From the NCBI RefSeq assembly GCF_048820915.1, contig NZ_JBMERR010000010.1:62001-126000 (forward strand): a stretch of 64,000 nucleotides of DNA, in the 5' to 3' direction. The stretch comes from Cribrihabitans_A pelagius (GTDB taxonomy: Bacteria; Pseudomonadota; Alphaproteobacteria; Rhodobacterales; Rhodobacteraceae). Shown here in pieces: positions 39,695-49,045 of the stretch (within the stretch, counting starts at the first letter, position 1; every line of letters begins with the position of its first letter). The notes beneath the pieces are model-generated. The model saw only the letters and a list, made by a program, of their open reading frames with translations, ran no database searches and was not told the DNA's origin. The translations under genes and the position numbers were made by a program.

Positions 39695-42600
39695 TCAGTA
39701 GTCGCGCTTGAAGAACAGCCCGATGCCGGTTTCGCCTTCGCTGTCGACCGTGCCCTTCACCGTCACGCTGCCCGTGACGTCAAGGTTGATGCTCAGCTCG
39801 CTGTCGCCGCGGGTATTGACGTTGAAGTCGGTATAGGCGTTCTCCGCCACGTAACCGCCCAGCCCGAGCTGCCCGGAGCCGAGGTTGTCCACCCCGATGT
39901 CCACAGTATCGGCACCGGTGGCATCGCGCACCTGCGCCCGGGTGCCGCCGCCGCGGCCGCTCAGCGTATAGGCGGTGCCGGCGATCCGGGCCAGGGCGAG
40001 GGGCGAGATTTCTTCGAGGTTGCCGCCGAACAGCAGCAGCGCCAGCGCCTCCTCGCTGGGCCGCGGCGGCTCGGACGTCACCTTGATCTCGGGCGAGTCG
40101 ATGCGGCCGGAGATTTCCAGCGTCGCGGTGCCCTCCTCGGTGGCGGCGGTGGAGCGGAAGGCGATGTAGGGCTTCAGGTCGCCCAAGAGCGTCAGCCGCC
40201 CCTCGTCCAGCTCCAGCCGCTTGCCGAGGATGTCGAAGGTGCCGCGGATCAGCTCGATCTGGCCTGCTGGTGCGGGCTGTGCCGCAGTGCCGCGCAGGCG
40301 GATCTCCCCGCCCAGTTCGGCGCGCAAGCCCCGGCCGCGGGCAAAAATCCGGCGCGGAGCGCTGATCGTCACGTCCAAAGCAGTGCGCGAGGTGCCGCCC
40401 GTCCCGTCGCCATTGCCGGTGAGCCCTGCGCGGGCCAGGGTCCGGCGCACATCGGCAGGCGCGCCCACATGGCGGATCGGCGGGATCGGCGCCGCCGAGA
40501 CAGTGCCGCCCGCGGTGTTGAGATTGATATTGGTCTCCCCGACATCGATCCGCCCCGACAGGCTGCGGTTGCTCGCCAGCGCGCCCGAGAGCGTGAGCCG
40601 CCCGTTCAGAAGCGACTCGTAGGAAAGATTGTCGGTCAGCACCACATCGTCGATCGCAATTTCCAGATTGCCGTCAAACGGCGGCTGCAAGGCAACCGGG
40701 CCGCTGATCCGCAAGGCGCCGCCCGCCCGCGGCCGCGCCGCAAGCTGCACCCGCGCGGTGCTGCTGCCCAGGGTCACCGTGGCGTCGATATCCTCCAGCC
40801 GCTGCGCTGCCGCCGGAATGGCGAGGCTGGCGTTCTCGGTCGAAAGGGCACCGCTGAGTGACCCGAGCGCGGGCGGGCCTTTCAGAGCGAGGTCGAAATT
40901 CGCAGGCCCGGCCAGCAGGTTAGGGGAGATGAACGGATTGAGCCCTTCCAGCCGCAGCCGGCCGCGGGCAGTGGCATCGGCGACGGCCTCGGCCTCGTTC
41001 CAGGAGCCCGCAAGCCGGGCATCGATCCCGGCCGGGCCCGCGGCATCGGCATCGAAGCGCCAGATTCCGGCGTCGCGGCTTGCGGTGCCCTTGGCACTCA
41101 GCCGGCCGGGCAGATCCGGCATCAGCTGCTGCAGCCGGGCGATCTCCGCATCAAAACTCAGCTCGGCGCTGCCGTCGGCCTCGGCAAAACGGCCCTCGGC
41201 TTCGCCATCGAATCCCGCCGGACCCTTGGCGGCGGCGGTGAACTGCCATTCGCCCGCCCGGCGCGCAGCGCGGCCTTCGGCGGCAAGCTGGCCCGCGAGC
41301 TGTGGCACGAAGCGCTCCAGCTCCTCGAACGCCGCGTCGAAAGTGAAATCCGCGTCTCCGGCCAGTGTCACCATCCCGTCCAGCTCGGCGCGCGAGCTGT
41401 GCGGCCCGGTTAGTGTGGCGACGCCGCTGAACTGATCGCCCGTGCGGGTCAGCGTGGTCTCCAGCGCCAGCCGTCCCGGCGCCTGCGGCAGAAACACCTC
41501 CAGCCGCTTCAGGGCGGCGCTGGCGGTGATATCGCCCGTTTCGCTGCTGAGCGTGCCGGTGGCCGCGGCCTCCAGCGCCTCGCCGTCCAGCTGGAAACGG
41601 CGGATGAGGAGGCCGGTTTCACCGCGCGCGGCACTCAATGCAAGCGTGGTGGTGCCCTGAAGCAGCTCGTCCGCCTGCGCGATCCCGGCCGAGAGATCCT
41701 GCGCCTGCATCGCCAGCTCCGCATCAAACGCACCCGAGAGCGGCGTGAAGAAGCCCTTCACCTCGGCCTCTGCGGTGCCGCCCAGGGGCCGCCCGGCCAG
41801 CTGCGAGAAGCGCGCCAGATCGCTGAGGCTGGCGGTCAGCGCGCCGCTGAGGCGCAGCCCTTCCTCCAGCCCCTCGATGGCCAGGTCGCCGCCGGCCCGG
41901 TAACCCGTGCCGCTGAGTTCCATGCCGCTGATCCGCACCGCCTCGGCGCCGGTGGTGGAGATCAGCCCGTCAAAGCGGATCTGGTTGCCGGTGGCCGCGG
42001 CCAGCGCCGGATCGCGCGGCTCGAACCCGGTGAGGGCCGCCGTCAGGCGGCCTTCCAGCGCCAGCCCTGTGCTTTGGTCCAGGGTGCCGCGGCCGGTGAT
42101 TTCTGCCTCCGCCACCTGTGCCTCCGGGTGGCTCAAACCGCTCAGCAGGCCGTCGAGACGCCAGTTGCCCTCGGCGCTCTTCTCCAGCTTCAGGTCGGCA
42201 CCGGTGATGGTGGTCTCCCCGCCGCCCGCGGGCAGGGCAACCTTGTCCGCGCCCTCGGGCGGGGTGATCTGCGTTGAAAGGCTCGCGGTCTCCAGCGCGC
42301 CCGCCGCATCCAGCGCAGCGGTGCCCGCCACCCGCAGCGCCTGGGTGCGCAGCATCAGCGTGTCCAGCGCCACTGCGCCGCTGCCGGCGCGCCGCCCCTT
42401 GACGCTGAGCCGCAGCCCGGGGCCGAAGAAGGGGCGGCTGGCGGGCGCCAGCAGAACGTCGATATTGCCGCCCAAATCGGCGCTGAAAGCGATGGCGCGC
42501 GGCGGCGCATCGCTGTCCGGCGCGTCCTGCTGGCCAGGCGCGGTGTCCTGCGGCAGGTCTTCGGCGGCCAGCACCACCTTGCCTTCCAGCCGGGTCTCGC

Positions 42601-43348
42601 CATCGGTCTTGAAATCGATGTTGGCCGTGAAATCGGTGACCGGCCCGCTGCCCTTGGCAGCCAGTTGCAGGTCCGGCCCGCCCGGCAGGTTCAGCATCTG
42701 CGACAACAGCCCGCCGTCGTCTTCCTGCAGCGACAGGTCAAGGTCGATCACGCCGGTCTCGTTGGCATAGCCCGCGTCCAGCCGCAGGTGGTCGCCGGGC
42801 CGGTCCAGCCGCACCACCTCCAGCTGGGTATCGAGTGCGCCATCGGCGAGCGAGAGCGAGCCTTCGGCGCTGAGGCTGGCGGCGGTGCCGAACAACGGCT
42901 CGCCCAGATCGACCCGTTCGGCCTTGATCTCGCCCAGCTCGATCGACACCGGCAGCTCGGGCAGGGCAAAGGGCTCGGCTTCGGGCGCGGGCAGCTCCGG
43001 GTCCTCGGGCAGCGGTTTGGGCGCGCGCGCCACGGTGATCCGGCCCGCGCTCAGCGTGTTGACGGAAAAGCGCCCGCGCAGCAGCGCCAGCCGGTTCCAG
43101 TCCAGCTCGGCGTCCTCGATGGTGAGCCAGACGCCCTCCTCGTCGGACACGGTGATGCGCTCCACCGTCGCGCGCGAGGACAGCGCGCCCTCCAGCCCGG
43201 TGACGTCGATATAGCGGCTTTCGCCGGACAGCGTGCTTTCCAGGAGGCCCACCAGAAGCCCCCCGGCGTCCTCGCCGCTGCTGTCCTGCGCTGCGGCCGG
43301 CGCCAGGGTCAGCCCGGCGGCCAGGGTGAAGGCAAGGAACTGTCTCAA
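39695..43348 (-). CDS. tamB: TamB, translocation and assembly module subunit (AsmA-like, DUF490)
   Basis: 1217 residues, usual for the family. MRQFLAFTLAAGLTLAPAAA is a signal/anchor sequence into the periplasm. The protein then consists of long beta-rich repeats of the AsmA/lipid-transfer type. The conserved C-terminal TamB domain is visible as ELIRGTFDILGKRLELDEG, LKPYIAFRS and LALLLFGGNLEEISPLALA, ending with a beta-signal-like GLFFKRDY. TamB spans the envelope and works with TamA in outer-membrane protein insertion or phospholipid transport. Its ATG overlaps the tamA stop (ATGA), so the two are coupled. Confidence 0.92.
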   Translation of the reverse strand: MRQFLAFTLAAGLTLAPAAAQDSSGEDAGGLLVGLLESTLSGESRYIDVTGLEGALSSRATVERITVSDEEGVWLTIEDAELDWNRLALLRGRFSVNTLSAGRITVARAPKPLPEDPELPAPEAEPFALPELPVSIELGEIKAERVDLGEPLFGTAASLSAEGSLSLADGALDTQLEVVRLDRPGDHLRLDAGYANETGVIDLDLSLQEDDGGLLSQMLNLPGGPDLQLAAKGSGPVTDFTANIDFKTDGETRLEGKVVLAAEDLPQDTAPGQQDAPDSDAPPRAIAFSADLGGNIDVLLAPASRPFFGPGLRLSVKGRRAGSGAVALDTLMLRTQALRVAGTAALDAAGALETASLSTQITPPEGADKVALPAGGGETTITGADLKLEKSAEGNWRLDGLLSGLSHPEAQVAEAEITGRGTLDQSTGLALEGRLTAALTGFEPRDPALAAATGNQIRFDGLISTTGAEAVRISGMELSGTGYRAGGDLAIEGLEEGLRLSGALTASLSDLARFSQLAGRPLGGTAEAEVKGFFTPLSGAFDAELAMQAQDLSAGIAQADELLQGTTTLALSAARGETGLLIRRFQLDGEALEAAATGTLSSETGDITASAALKRLEVFLPQAPGRLALETTLTRTGDQFSGVATLTGPHSSRAELDGMVTLAGDADFTFDAAFEELERFVPQLAGQLAAEGRAARRAGEWQFTAAAKGPAGFDGEAEGRFAEADGSAELSFDAEIARLQQLMPDLPGRLSAKGTASRDAGIWRFDADAAGPAGIDARLAGSWNEAEAVADATARGRLRLEGLNPFISPNLLAGPANFDLALKGPPALGSLSGALSTENASLAIPAAAQRLEDIDATVTLGSSTARVQLAARPRAGGALRISGPVALQPPFDGNLEIAIDDVVLTDNLSYESLLNGRLTLSGALASNRSLSGRIDVGETNINLNTAGGTVSAAPIPPIRHVGAPADVRRTLARAGLTGNGDGTGGTSRTALDVTISAPRRIFARGRGLRAELGGEIRLRGTAAQPAPAGQIELIRGTFDILGKRLELDEGRLTLLGDLKPYIAFRSTAATEEGTATLEISGRIDSPEIKVTSEPPRPSEEALALLLFGGNLEEISPLALARIAGTAYTLSGRGGGTRAQVRDATGADTVDIGVDNLGSGQLGLGGYVAENAYTDFNVNTRGDSELSINLDVTGSVTVKGTVDSEGETGIGLFFKRDY

Positions 43349-45150
43349 AACGCCTGTCCTATCCCGATGTAAAATTGCAGCCCGTCCTCGTTGCCGCCCT
43401 GCACCGGGTAGGCAAGGTCAAGCCGGATCGGGCCGATGCCGGCCACGTCATAGCGCAGGCCCAGACCCGCGCCCGCATGGCTTTCCGAGGTGCCGGAGAC
43501 GAAACTGTCGGCATCGACAAACCCGGCGTCATAAAAGCCCACCAGCGAGATCTTCTCGGTGACCCGGCCGCGGACCTCCCCCGACAGCGCGATATAGCCG
43601 CGCCCGCCCGCGGTGCCGCCGCTGACCGGAACCCCAAGCGACTGGAACTCATGCCCCCGCACCGAGCCCGCACCGCCCGAGAAGAACAGGAGGGTCGGGG
43701 CGGCCTCGTTGAGCGACGGCCCCACCAGCGAGCCCATCTGCAAGCGCCCGGCCAGCACGATCCTGTCCTCCGCGCCCAGCCCCAGGTAGCTGCGCCCGTC
43801 GAGCTTCATCTGCAGCCCCGAGGCGGTGCCGTCAATGCCGAGGAACGGCCGCACCCCGGCCTGCAGGTAATAGCCTTCGGTGGGGTCCACCCGGTTGTCG
43901 CGGGCATCGTATTCGGCGCGCAGGTTCAGTCCGATGTACTTGAAGCGGCGCTTGCCAAAGACGTCTTCGGCCAGAATCGAGGTGGCCCCCAATGCGGCTT
44001 CGGCAAAGAAATCGTCCGAAAAGGTGCGCCGAGCGCCGATCGCGCCATGCATGCGGGTGGCACTGAAGTGTTCTTCGTCCAGCTGCTCGGCCTCGGCCAG
44101 GTAGAACAGGCTGTCGTCCGGCCCCAGCGCCGCGGGCCGGTCCAGCCGGACGGCGACGCGGCCGTCGATGTCATTGCTGCTTCCGATGCCGCTTACCAAG
44201 ACCTCCAGCCGCAGCTTCTCCGCCGCGCCAAAGAGGTTGCGGTGCATCCAGCTGCCCGAAACCTCCAGCCCGTCGGTGCTGCTCAGCTCGGCGCCGAAGG
44301 TCAGCCGGCGCGGCGGCAGCTCCTCCACCTCGGCGATGAAATCAAGCGTGCCGTCGGGGTTGGGCGTCTCGGCCTCGCGCAGCACGACCGAGGCAAAGAC
44401 CCCGGTGCGGCGCAGGCGGGTTGCGGTTTTCGAAGCCAGCTCCGGGTGGAAAACCTCCCCTGCCGGGAAGCCCGCGATGCGGCGCAGGGCTTCCTCGCGC
44501 AGGCGGTTGTTGCCGTTCACCTGCATCCGCCCGAAGCGCAGCCTCGGGCCGGGGGCCAGCTGCAGCGCTGCATCGAGCCGGGCGTCGCGGTGACGGGCGG
44601 TGATTGCCTGCGCGGCGACTTCCGCCTTGGCGTGGCCCCGCCGCCGCCATCCCTTCACCCCGGCCGCCGCGGCATCGCGGATCAGCCCGGTGGTGGCGAT
44701 GCGTCCCGGCGCGAACTCTTCCGGCAGCGGTGTGTCGCTGGCGGGGGTCAGGGGCGCCACCTCGGCGCGGCCAAAGCGGAACTGCGGCCCGGGTTTCACC
44801 GTGATGGCTATGCGGTCCACTTTTGCCGGCGGCGAGAGCGGGTCGATCGCCGCCGCCTCCCGCCCGTCCAGGCGGATGTTGACCACGGGCGAGAAATATC
44901 CGGCATCATAAGCCACTTGCACCAGTGTGCGGTAGTCCGACAGCGCCGCTGCCAGCAGGTCCTGCACGTCGGTCTCATTGCCCAGGGCCAGGCTGGCGGA
45001 GGCGCCGCGCAGCCGGTCCTCCAGCAGCTCGGGCGCGCCGGGGGCGGTCAGGAAGGCTTCGGCGGCGGGCAGCGCACCGGCAGGCAAGAAGCCCAATGCG
45101 GCCAGAAAAACAGCGCGCGCCAGAGGGCGCGGGCGGAAGGAAAACAACAT
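43345..45150 (-). CDS. tamA: TamA, outer-membrane Omp85-family assembly factor
   Basis: 601 residues. A signal peptide (ending GALPAAEA) precedes about three POTRA domains (to about residue 270) and a C-terminal 16-strand Omp85 barrel. The barrel carries the RG[FY]-type motif as GSVRGHEFQSLG in its inner loop and ends in YIGIGQAF with a terminal phenylalanine, the Bam recognition signal. It inserts outer-membrane proteins together with TamB encoded immediately downstream. ATG 45150 has GGGAG five bases ahead; an in-frame GTG at 45156 is less well placed. EPS cell-surface functions nearby are unrelated in mechanism. Confidence 0.92.
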   Translation of the reverse strand: MLFSFRPRPLARAVFLAALGFLPAGALPAAEAFLTAPGAPELLEDRLRGASASLALGNETDVQDLLAAALSDYRTLVQVAYDAGYFSPVVNIRLDGREAAAIDPLSPPAKVDRIAITVKPGPQFRFGRAEVAPLTPASDTPLPEEFAPGRIATTGLIRDAAAAGVKGWRRRGHAKAEVAAQAITARHRDARLDAALQLAPGPRLRFGRMQVNGNNRLREEALRRIAGFPAGEVFHPELASKTATRLRRTGVFASVVLREAETPNPDGTLDFIAEVEELPPRRLTFGAELSSTDGLEVSGSWMHRNLFGAAEKLRLEVLVSGIGSSNDIDGRVAVRLDRPAALGPDDSLFYLAEAEQLDEEHFSATRMHGAIGARRTFSDDFFAEAALGATSILAEDVFGKRRFKYIGLNLRAEYDARDNRVDPTEGYYLQAGVRPFLGIDGTASGLQMKLDGRSYLGLGAEDRIVLAGRLQMGSLVGPSLNEAAPTLLFFSGGAGSVRGHEFQSLGVPVSGGTAGGRGYIALSGEVRGRVTEKISLVGFYDAGFVDADSFVSGTSESHAGAGLGLRYDVAGIGPIRLDLAYPVQGGNEDGLQFYIGIGQAF

Positions 45151-45304
45151 GGTCACTCCCGGAGGCGGGCTGAAATCAGACGCAGCGTAACAGGGGGATT
45201 TGCCGGGGGAAACCAGGAAAGCAGGGGGCGTTGGAGGAGGGGCGGAAAGCGGCGTTTCAGGGTTCGTGCGATTTTGGCGCCCTGCGGGCGCGGGGCGCTG
45301 CCCC

Positions 45305-45350
45305 GGCGGGCCTGCGGGCCCGCCTCCCCGGGGTATTTCCGGTCAGAAAG
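45305..45350. repeat. intergenic repeat C, copy 1
   Basis: A GGCGGGC/GCCCGCC hairpin followed by CCCCGGGGTATTTCCGGTCAG. The part GGGG-TATTT-GG-CAGAA is shared with 50480-50530. Located between tamA and the GAPDH gene end. Confidence 0.6.
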
Positions 45351-45365
45351 TGGCCGCGGGCGGGC

Positions 45366-46349
45366 TCAGCCCGCCATCAGGCGGGCCACGTCCAGCATCC
45401 GGGCGGAGAAACCCCATTCGTTGTCATACCAGCCGAACAGGCGTATCTGCCGGTCGCCGCTCATGCGGGTCTCAGGGCCTGCGAGCACCAGCGATTCCGG
45501 CCGCGCCCGCAGGTCGGAGGAGACCAGCGGCAAATCGGTCCAGCCCAGCACGGCGGAAGCCTCCACGCCTGCGCGCAAGGAGGCAGTGAGCCCGGCTTCC
45601 GGCATCGGCGTCTTGAGCTGCGCCACCAGGTCCACCGCCGAGACGCTGGCCGTGGGCACCCGCACCGCGGCGCCGCTGATGCGGCCTCTCAGATGCGGCA
45701 GCACCTCGGTGGTCAGCTGGGTGGCCGACGTGGTGGTCGGCACCATCGACTGCGCGCCGCCGCGCGAGCGCGCGAAATCGCCGCGCGGCGCGTCCACCAT
45801 CGGTTGTGAGTTGGTGTAGCAGTGGATGGTGGTCATATGCGCGGTCCCGATCCCCGCGACCTCGTCCAGGAGCTTGACCAGCGGCGTCACCGCATTGGTG
45901 GTGCAGCTGGCGTTGGAGACGATGCGGGCATCGCCCAGCGTCTCCTCGTTGGCGCCGAGCACCAGGGTCCGCTCCGCCGCGGGGGAGGGGCCGGAGATCA
46001 GCACTTTCCGGGCACCCGCCGCCAGCCCGCGGCCCGCCACGTCGGAGGTGCGGGCGATACCGGTGCATTCTAGGACCACGTCCACGCCGGAGAGGTCCAC
46101 CCGGGTCAGATTTTCCTCGTGGCTCAGCGGAATGCTGCGCCCCATCACCTGCAGCGCCGCGCCTTCGCCTGCGACTGGATGCGGGAAGGGGCCGAAGGTG
46201 CTGTCGTACTGGAACAGGTAAGCGCACATCTCCAACGGCGCGATATCGTTGATCCGCACCACCTCGATACCATCGCCGCGCGGCGTCGTCAGCAGCTGGC
46301 GCAGGATGGCGCGGCCGATACGGCCGAATCCGTTGATCGCAAGTTTCAT
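45366..46349 (-). CDS. type I glyceraldehyde-3-phosphate dehydrogenase, divergent paralogue
   Basis: 327 residues. MKLAINGFGRIGRAILRQLL is the NAD Rossmann start, RINDIAP supplies the adenosine-binding aspartate, SNASCTTNAVTPL has the nucleophile Cys149, TTIHCYTNSQ has His176, and GWYDNEWGFSARM is the C-terminal signature. All core residues are present, so the enzyme should be active, making 1,3-bisphosphoglycerate with NAD(P). It differs from canonical Gap (for instance YDSTFGPF where YDSVHGRF is usual), which suggests a second paralogue or an Epd-like enzyme on erythrose-4-phosphate. It stands alone, without pgk or tkt, 138 bp downstream of the IclR gene on the same strand. Confidence 0.85.
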   Translation of the reverse strand: MKLAINGFGRIGRAILRQLLTTPRGDGIEVVRINDIAPLEMCAYLFQYDSTFGPFPHPVAGEGAALQVMGRSIPLSHEENLTRVDLSGVDVVLECTGIARTSDVAGRGLAAGARKVLISGPSPAAERTLVLGANEETLGDARIVSNASCTTNAVTPLVKLLDEVAGIGTAHMTTIHCYTNSQPMVDAPRGDFARSRGGAQSMVPTTTSATQLTTEVLPHLRGRISGAAVRVPTASVSAVDLVAQLKTPMPEAGLTASLRAGVEASAVLGWTDLPLVSSDLRARPESLVLAGPETRMSGDRQIRLFGWYDNEWGFSARMLDVARLMAG

Positions 46350-46487
46350 GGCCAATCTATGACAGGCGATCAACCACCGCTCAATCCGCCTCGCCTGCGG
46401 ATTGATCACATTTGCCAAGATGATGTTTCAGAGAACAAAAGAAATTCGCCGCTGCCCGTGGCGCCCGGCGCGGGCAGGCGGGGTCGC

Positions 46488-47303
46488 TTACAGGTGGACC
46501 GCCGCCTGCGCCTGGCGCAGTTCGGCGGCGCAGAGCTGCAGGCCGCGCAGCAGCTGTTCCTCGGCGGCGCAAGGGAGTGTTCCGCCCTGCTCATACCCGC
46601 CGGGCGCCGAGCTGCCCAGCACGATCGGCCGCTGCCCGGGGCGTGACAGCGGTACCGCATAGCCCGAGATGCCCGCCTCGAACTCGCTGCGGGTCACGCA
46701 GTAGCCTTGGGCACGCGCCGCCTCGATGCGTTCCAGGATCGCTGCGGGGCTGGTCAGCGACTGCTCGGTGTGGCGCGGCAGCGCAGCGCCGGCCAGCACG
46801 CCGGCGGCCTCATCCTGCGGCAGGCAGGCCAGCAGCATCCGTCCGAGGCTGGTATGGGCCAGCGGGATATGCGCCCCGGCGGTGAAACCATAGGTGACCG
46901 GCCCGCCCGCGACGGTGGATTGCGCGAGCACCAGAACCCGGCCCTGGTCCAGTGTCGCCAGCGTCACCTCGGCCCGCATCTTGCCCGCGTGCCGGTTCAG
47001 CGCGGGCTGCACCCGCTGGCCGAACTGGTTCGCCTGCAGGAAGCCCCCCGCCAGGGCCAGCACCCGCGGCGTCAGCGACAGCATGCGGCCGTCCTGGCGC
47101 AGGTAACCCGCCTGCACCAGCGTCAGTGCGCCACGGCGCGCGGTGGCGCGGTCCTGGCCGGTGCGCCGGGCGATCTCGGCCAGGGTCATGCTGGGGGTGG
47201 CGGCGTCAAAGACCGCGAGCACTTCCAGCCCCTTGGCAAAGCTCGAGGAGATGTTCCTGTCCTGCTCGCCGGCAGATTGCGTCTTTGTGAGGGAGGGAGT
47301 CAT
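46488..47303 (-). CDS. IclR family transcriptional regulator
   Basis: 271 residues. An N-terminal winged helix-turn-helix (FAKGLEVLAVFDAATPSMTL, then IARRTGQDRATARRGALTL) is followed by the IclR effector domain (LDQGRVLVLAQSTVAGGP, HIPLAHTSLGRMLLACLP, and RAQGYCVTRSEFEAGISGYA with the ligand-pocket region). PcaR/PobR-type members of this family respond to aromatic or small carboxylic acids. It is divergent from the glutamine-synthetase-like gene with 229 bp between, so that gene is its most likely target along with itself. The start ATG 47303 has no strong ribosome-binding site. Confidence 0.9.
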   Translation of the reverse strand: MTPSLTKTQSAGEQDRNISSSFAKGLEVLAVFDAATPSMTLAEIARRTGQDRATARRGALTLVQAGYLRQDGRMLSLTPRVLALAGGFLQANQFGQRVQPALNRHAGKMRAEVTLATLDQGRVLVLAQSTVAGGPVTYGFTAGAHIPLAHTSLGRMLLACLPQDEAAGVLAGAALPRHTEQSLTSPAAILERIEAARAQGYCVTRSEFEAGISGYAVPLSRPGQRPIVLGSSAPGGYEQGGTLPCAAEEQLLRGLQLCAAELRQAQAAVHL

Positions 47304-47388
47304 GGAGGGCCGTATTTCTGTCTTGCTGCTGCTGCCTCGGCCGCCTCAGCACGGCAACGGGGGCGGAATTGTTCGGATACTTCCTTTT

Positions 47389-47407
47389 GTGTGCGTATGC
47401 CTCACAC
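47389..47407. promoter_or_regulatory. inverted repeat in the IclR/glutamine-synthetase-like divergent region
   Basis: GTGTG-9nt-CACAC. Just upstream GTTCGGATAC (about 47370-47379) resembles one half of the GTTCG-ATA-type sites of some IclR-family proteins. Candidate operator only. Confidence 0.35.
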
Positions 47408-47532
47408 TGTCAAGCCGCAGAGAGGCGGGAACAGGCAGACGCCGCGTCTTTCTGCGCCTCCGCACTCTGGACCCCGGCTGCATTTCAGGGTCAGTTCCAG
47501 TGTGCAAGACCGAGCACTTGGAAGGGGCGGTT

Positions 47533-48951
47533 ATGGCGCATGACATCACATCCGGCAGGCTGGCCCGGCTTGGCGTGCAGGCAGCGGAGGCGGCGGGCCG
47601 GGCGCGCGAGGTCGCGGCGCAGGTCCGGGCTGATGGCATCGAAACGCTGCGGGTGCTCTTTGCCGACCAGCACGGCGTGCTGCGCGGCAAGGCGGTGACG
47701 GCAGAGGCGGTGGAGAGCGTGCTGCGCGACGGGCTCACCGTGCCCTCGACGCTGCTGCTGAAGGACACAGCGCACCGCACGGCCTTTGCGGTCTGGGAGG
47801 CAGGGGGCTATGCGCCGGTGCGCGGGGCGGGCGACGTGCTGCTGGTGCCGCGGCCCGGGACATTCCGCGTGCTGCCGTGGGCTCCGCGCTCGGCCTGGAT
47901 GCTGTGCACGCCGGTGCACCCGGATGGCCGCCCGCTGACCTTTGCACCGGACACGGTGCTTGAACGCGCCGAGGAACGGCTGGCCGCACAGGGGCTGGAG
48001 GCGCGCTTCGGGCAGGAGGTGGAGTTCCACATATTCGAAGGGAATGGGCAGACTGCAGGGGTAGGCGCCTACATGAGCGAAAGCCGCTACGGCGCGATGG
48101 AGCCGCTGCTCGACACGCTGCGCCGGGATGCGCAGGCGCTGGGTCTCCCGGTGCGCTCGGTCGAGATCGAGGCGGGCGCGGGCCAGGTGGAGTTCACCTT
48201 TGCCCCGGGCCCGGCGCGGCAACAGGCCGATGCCCTTGTGATGTTCCGGACTTTGGCGCGGGAGGTCTGTGCCCGCGAGGGTTTTGATGCCTGCTTCATG
48301 CCGCGCCCGGGGCGGGCCGGTTCCCAAACCCAGACGCCAGCCCGAACGCAGGACATGGGCTCGGGCTGGCACCTGCACCAGTCGCTGATCGCGCGCGACA
48401 CCGGCCGCAACCTGTTCACGCCGGAGGTCCCGGGCCGGCTGACCCCGGAGGCCGCGGGCTGGATCGCCGGGCTGCTCACTCATGCGGCCGAGATCTCCGT
48501 GCTCAGCGCGCCCACTGTCAACAGCTACAAACGCTACCGCCCCGGCCGGCTCGCACCCTGCCGGATCGCCTGGGGCGAAGGCGGCCGCGGGGTGATGCTG
48601 CGCGCGCTGCTGACCCCCGGCGATGCCGCCAGCCGGATCGAGAACCGCGCGCCGGATGTCTCCGCCAACCCCTATTACGCGCTGGCGGCGCAGATCCACG
48701 CAGGGCTCGCGGGACTGGAGACAGGCCTCACCCCGCCGCCGCCGGCCGCGGCGCCGCTTGGCAGCGGGGCCGCGCTGCTGCCGCGTTCGATGGGCCAGGC
48801 GCTTGATGCCTTCGCAGCCTCGGACTTCTGCCGCGCCGCGCTGGGGGCGGAGGTGGCGGATTACCTGCTGCCACTGAAACGCGCCGAATGGGACCGCTAC
48901 CTCGATCATGTCAGCGCCTGGGAGCAGGCGGAATACGCCAGCCTGTTCTGA
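47533..48951 (+). CDS. glutamine synthetase family protein (gamma-glutamyl-amine ligase-like)
   Basis: 472 residues. The GS catalytic barrel is recognisable: EVEFHIFEGN and VEIEAGAGQVEF supply metal-binding glutamates, GSGWHLHQSL the ATP/metal histidine, NSYKRYRPGRLAPCRIAWG the glutamate-binding arginine loop and SRIENRAPD the R-x-E-x-R signature. The N-terminal LFADQHGVLRGKAV is the beta-grasp domain. It lacks the adenylylation-type context of GlnA and has no glnB nearby, so a PuuA-like or other gamma-glutamyl ligase role in amine use is more likely. ATG 47533 follows GGAAGGGGCGG. Control by the divergent IclR regulator is inferred. Confidence 0.85.
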   Translation: MAHDITSGRLARLGVQAAEAAGRAREVAAQVRADGIETLRVLFADQHGVLRGKAVTAEAVESVLRDGLTVPSTLLLKDTAHRTAFAVWEAGGYAPVRGAGDVLLVPRPGTFRVLPWAPRSAWMLCTPVHPDGRPLTFAPDTVLERAEERLAAQGLEARFGQEVEFHIFEGNGQTAGVGAYMSESRYGAMEPLLDTLRRDAQALGLPVRSVEIEAGAGQVEFTFAPGPARQQADALVMFRTLAREVCAREGFDACFMPRPGRAGSQTQTPARTQDMGSGWHLHQSLIARDTGRNLFTPEVPGRLTPEAAGWIAGLLTHAAEISVLSAPTVNSYKRYRPGRLAPCRIAWGEGGRGVMLRALLTPGDAASRIENRAPDVSANPYYALAAQIHAGLAGLETGLTPPPPAAAPLGSGAALLPRSMGQALDAFAASDFCRAALGAEVADYLLPLKRAEWDRYLDHVSAWEQAEYASLF

Positions 48952-49045
48952 CGCGCCCGCCCGCTTGCGGCCAGCGCGGTGCGTAGGTAGCCTGATCTCC
49001 GGAACACCAGCGCATCCCGCCACATCTGCAAAAGGGAAGATCACC

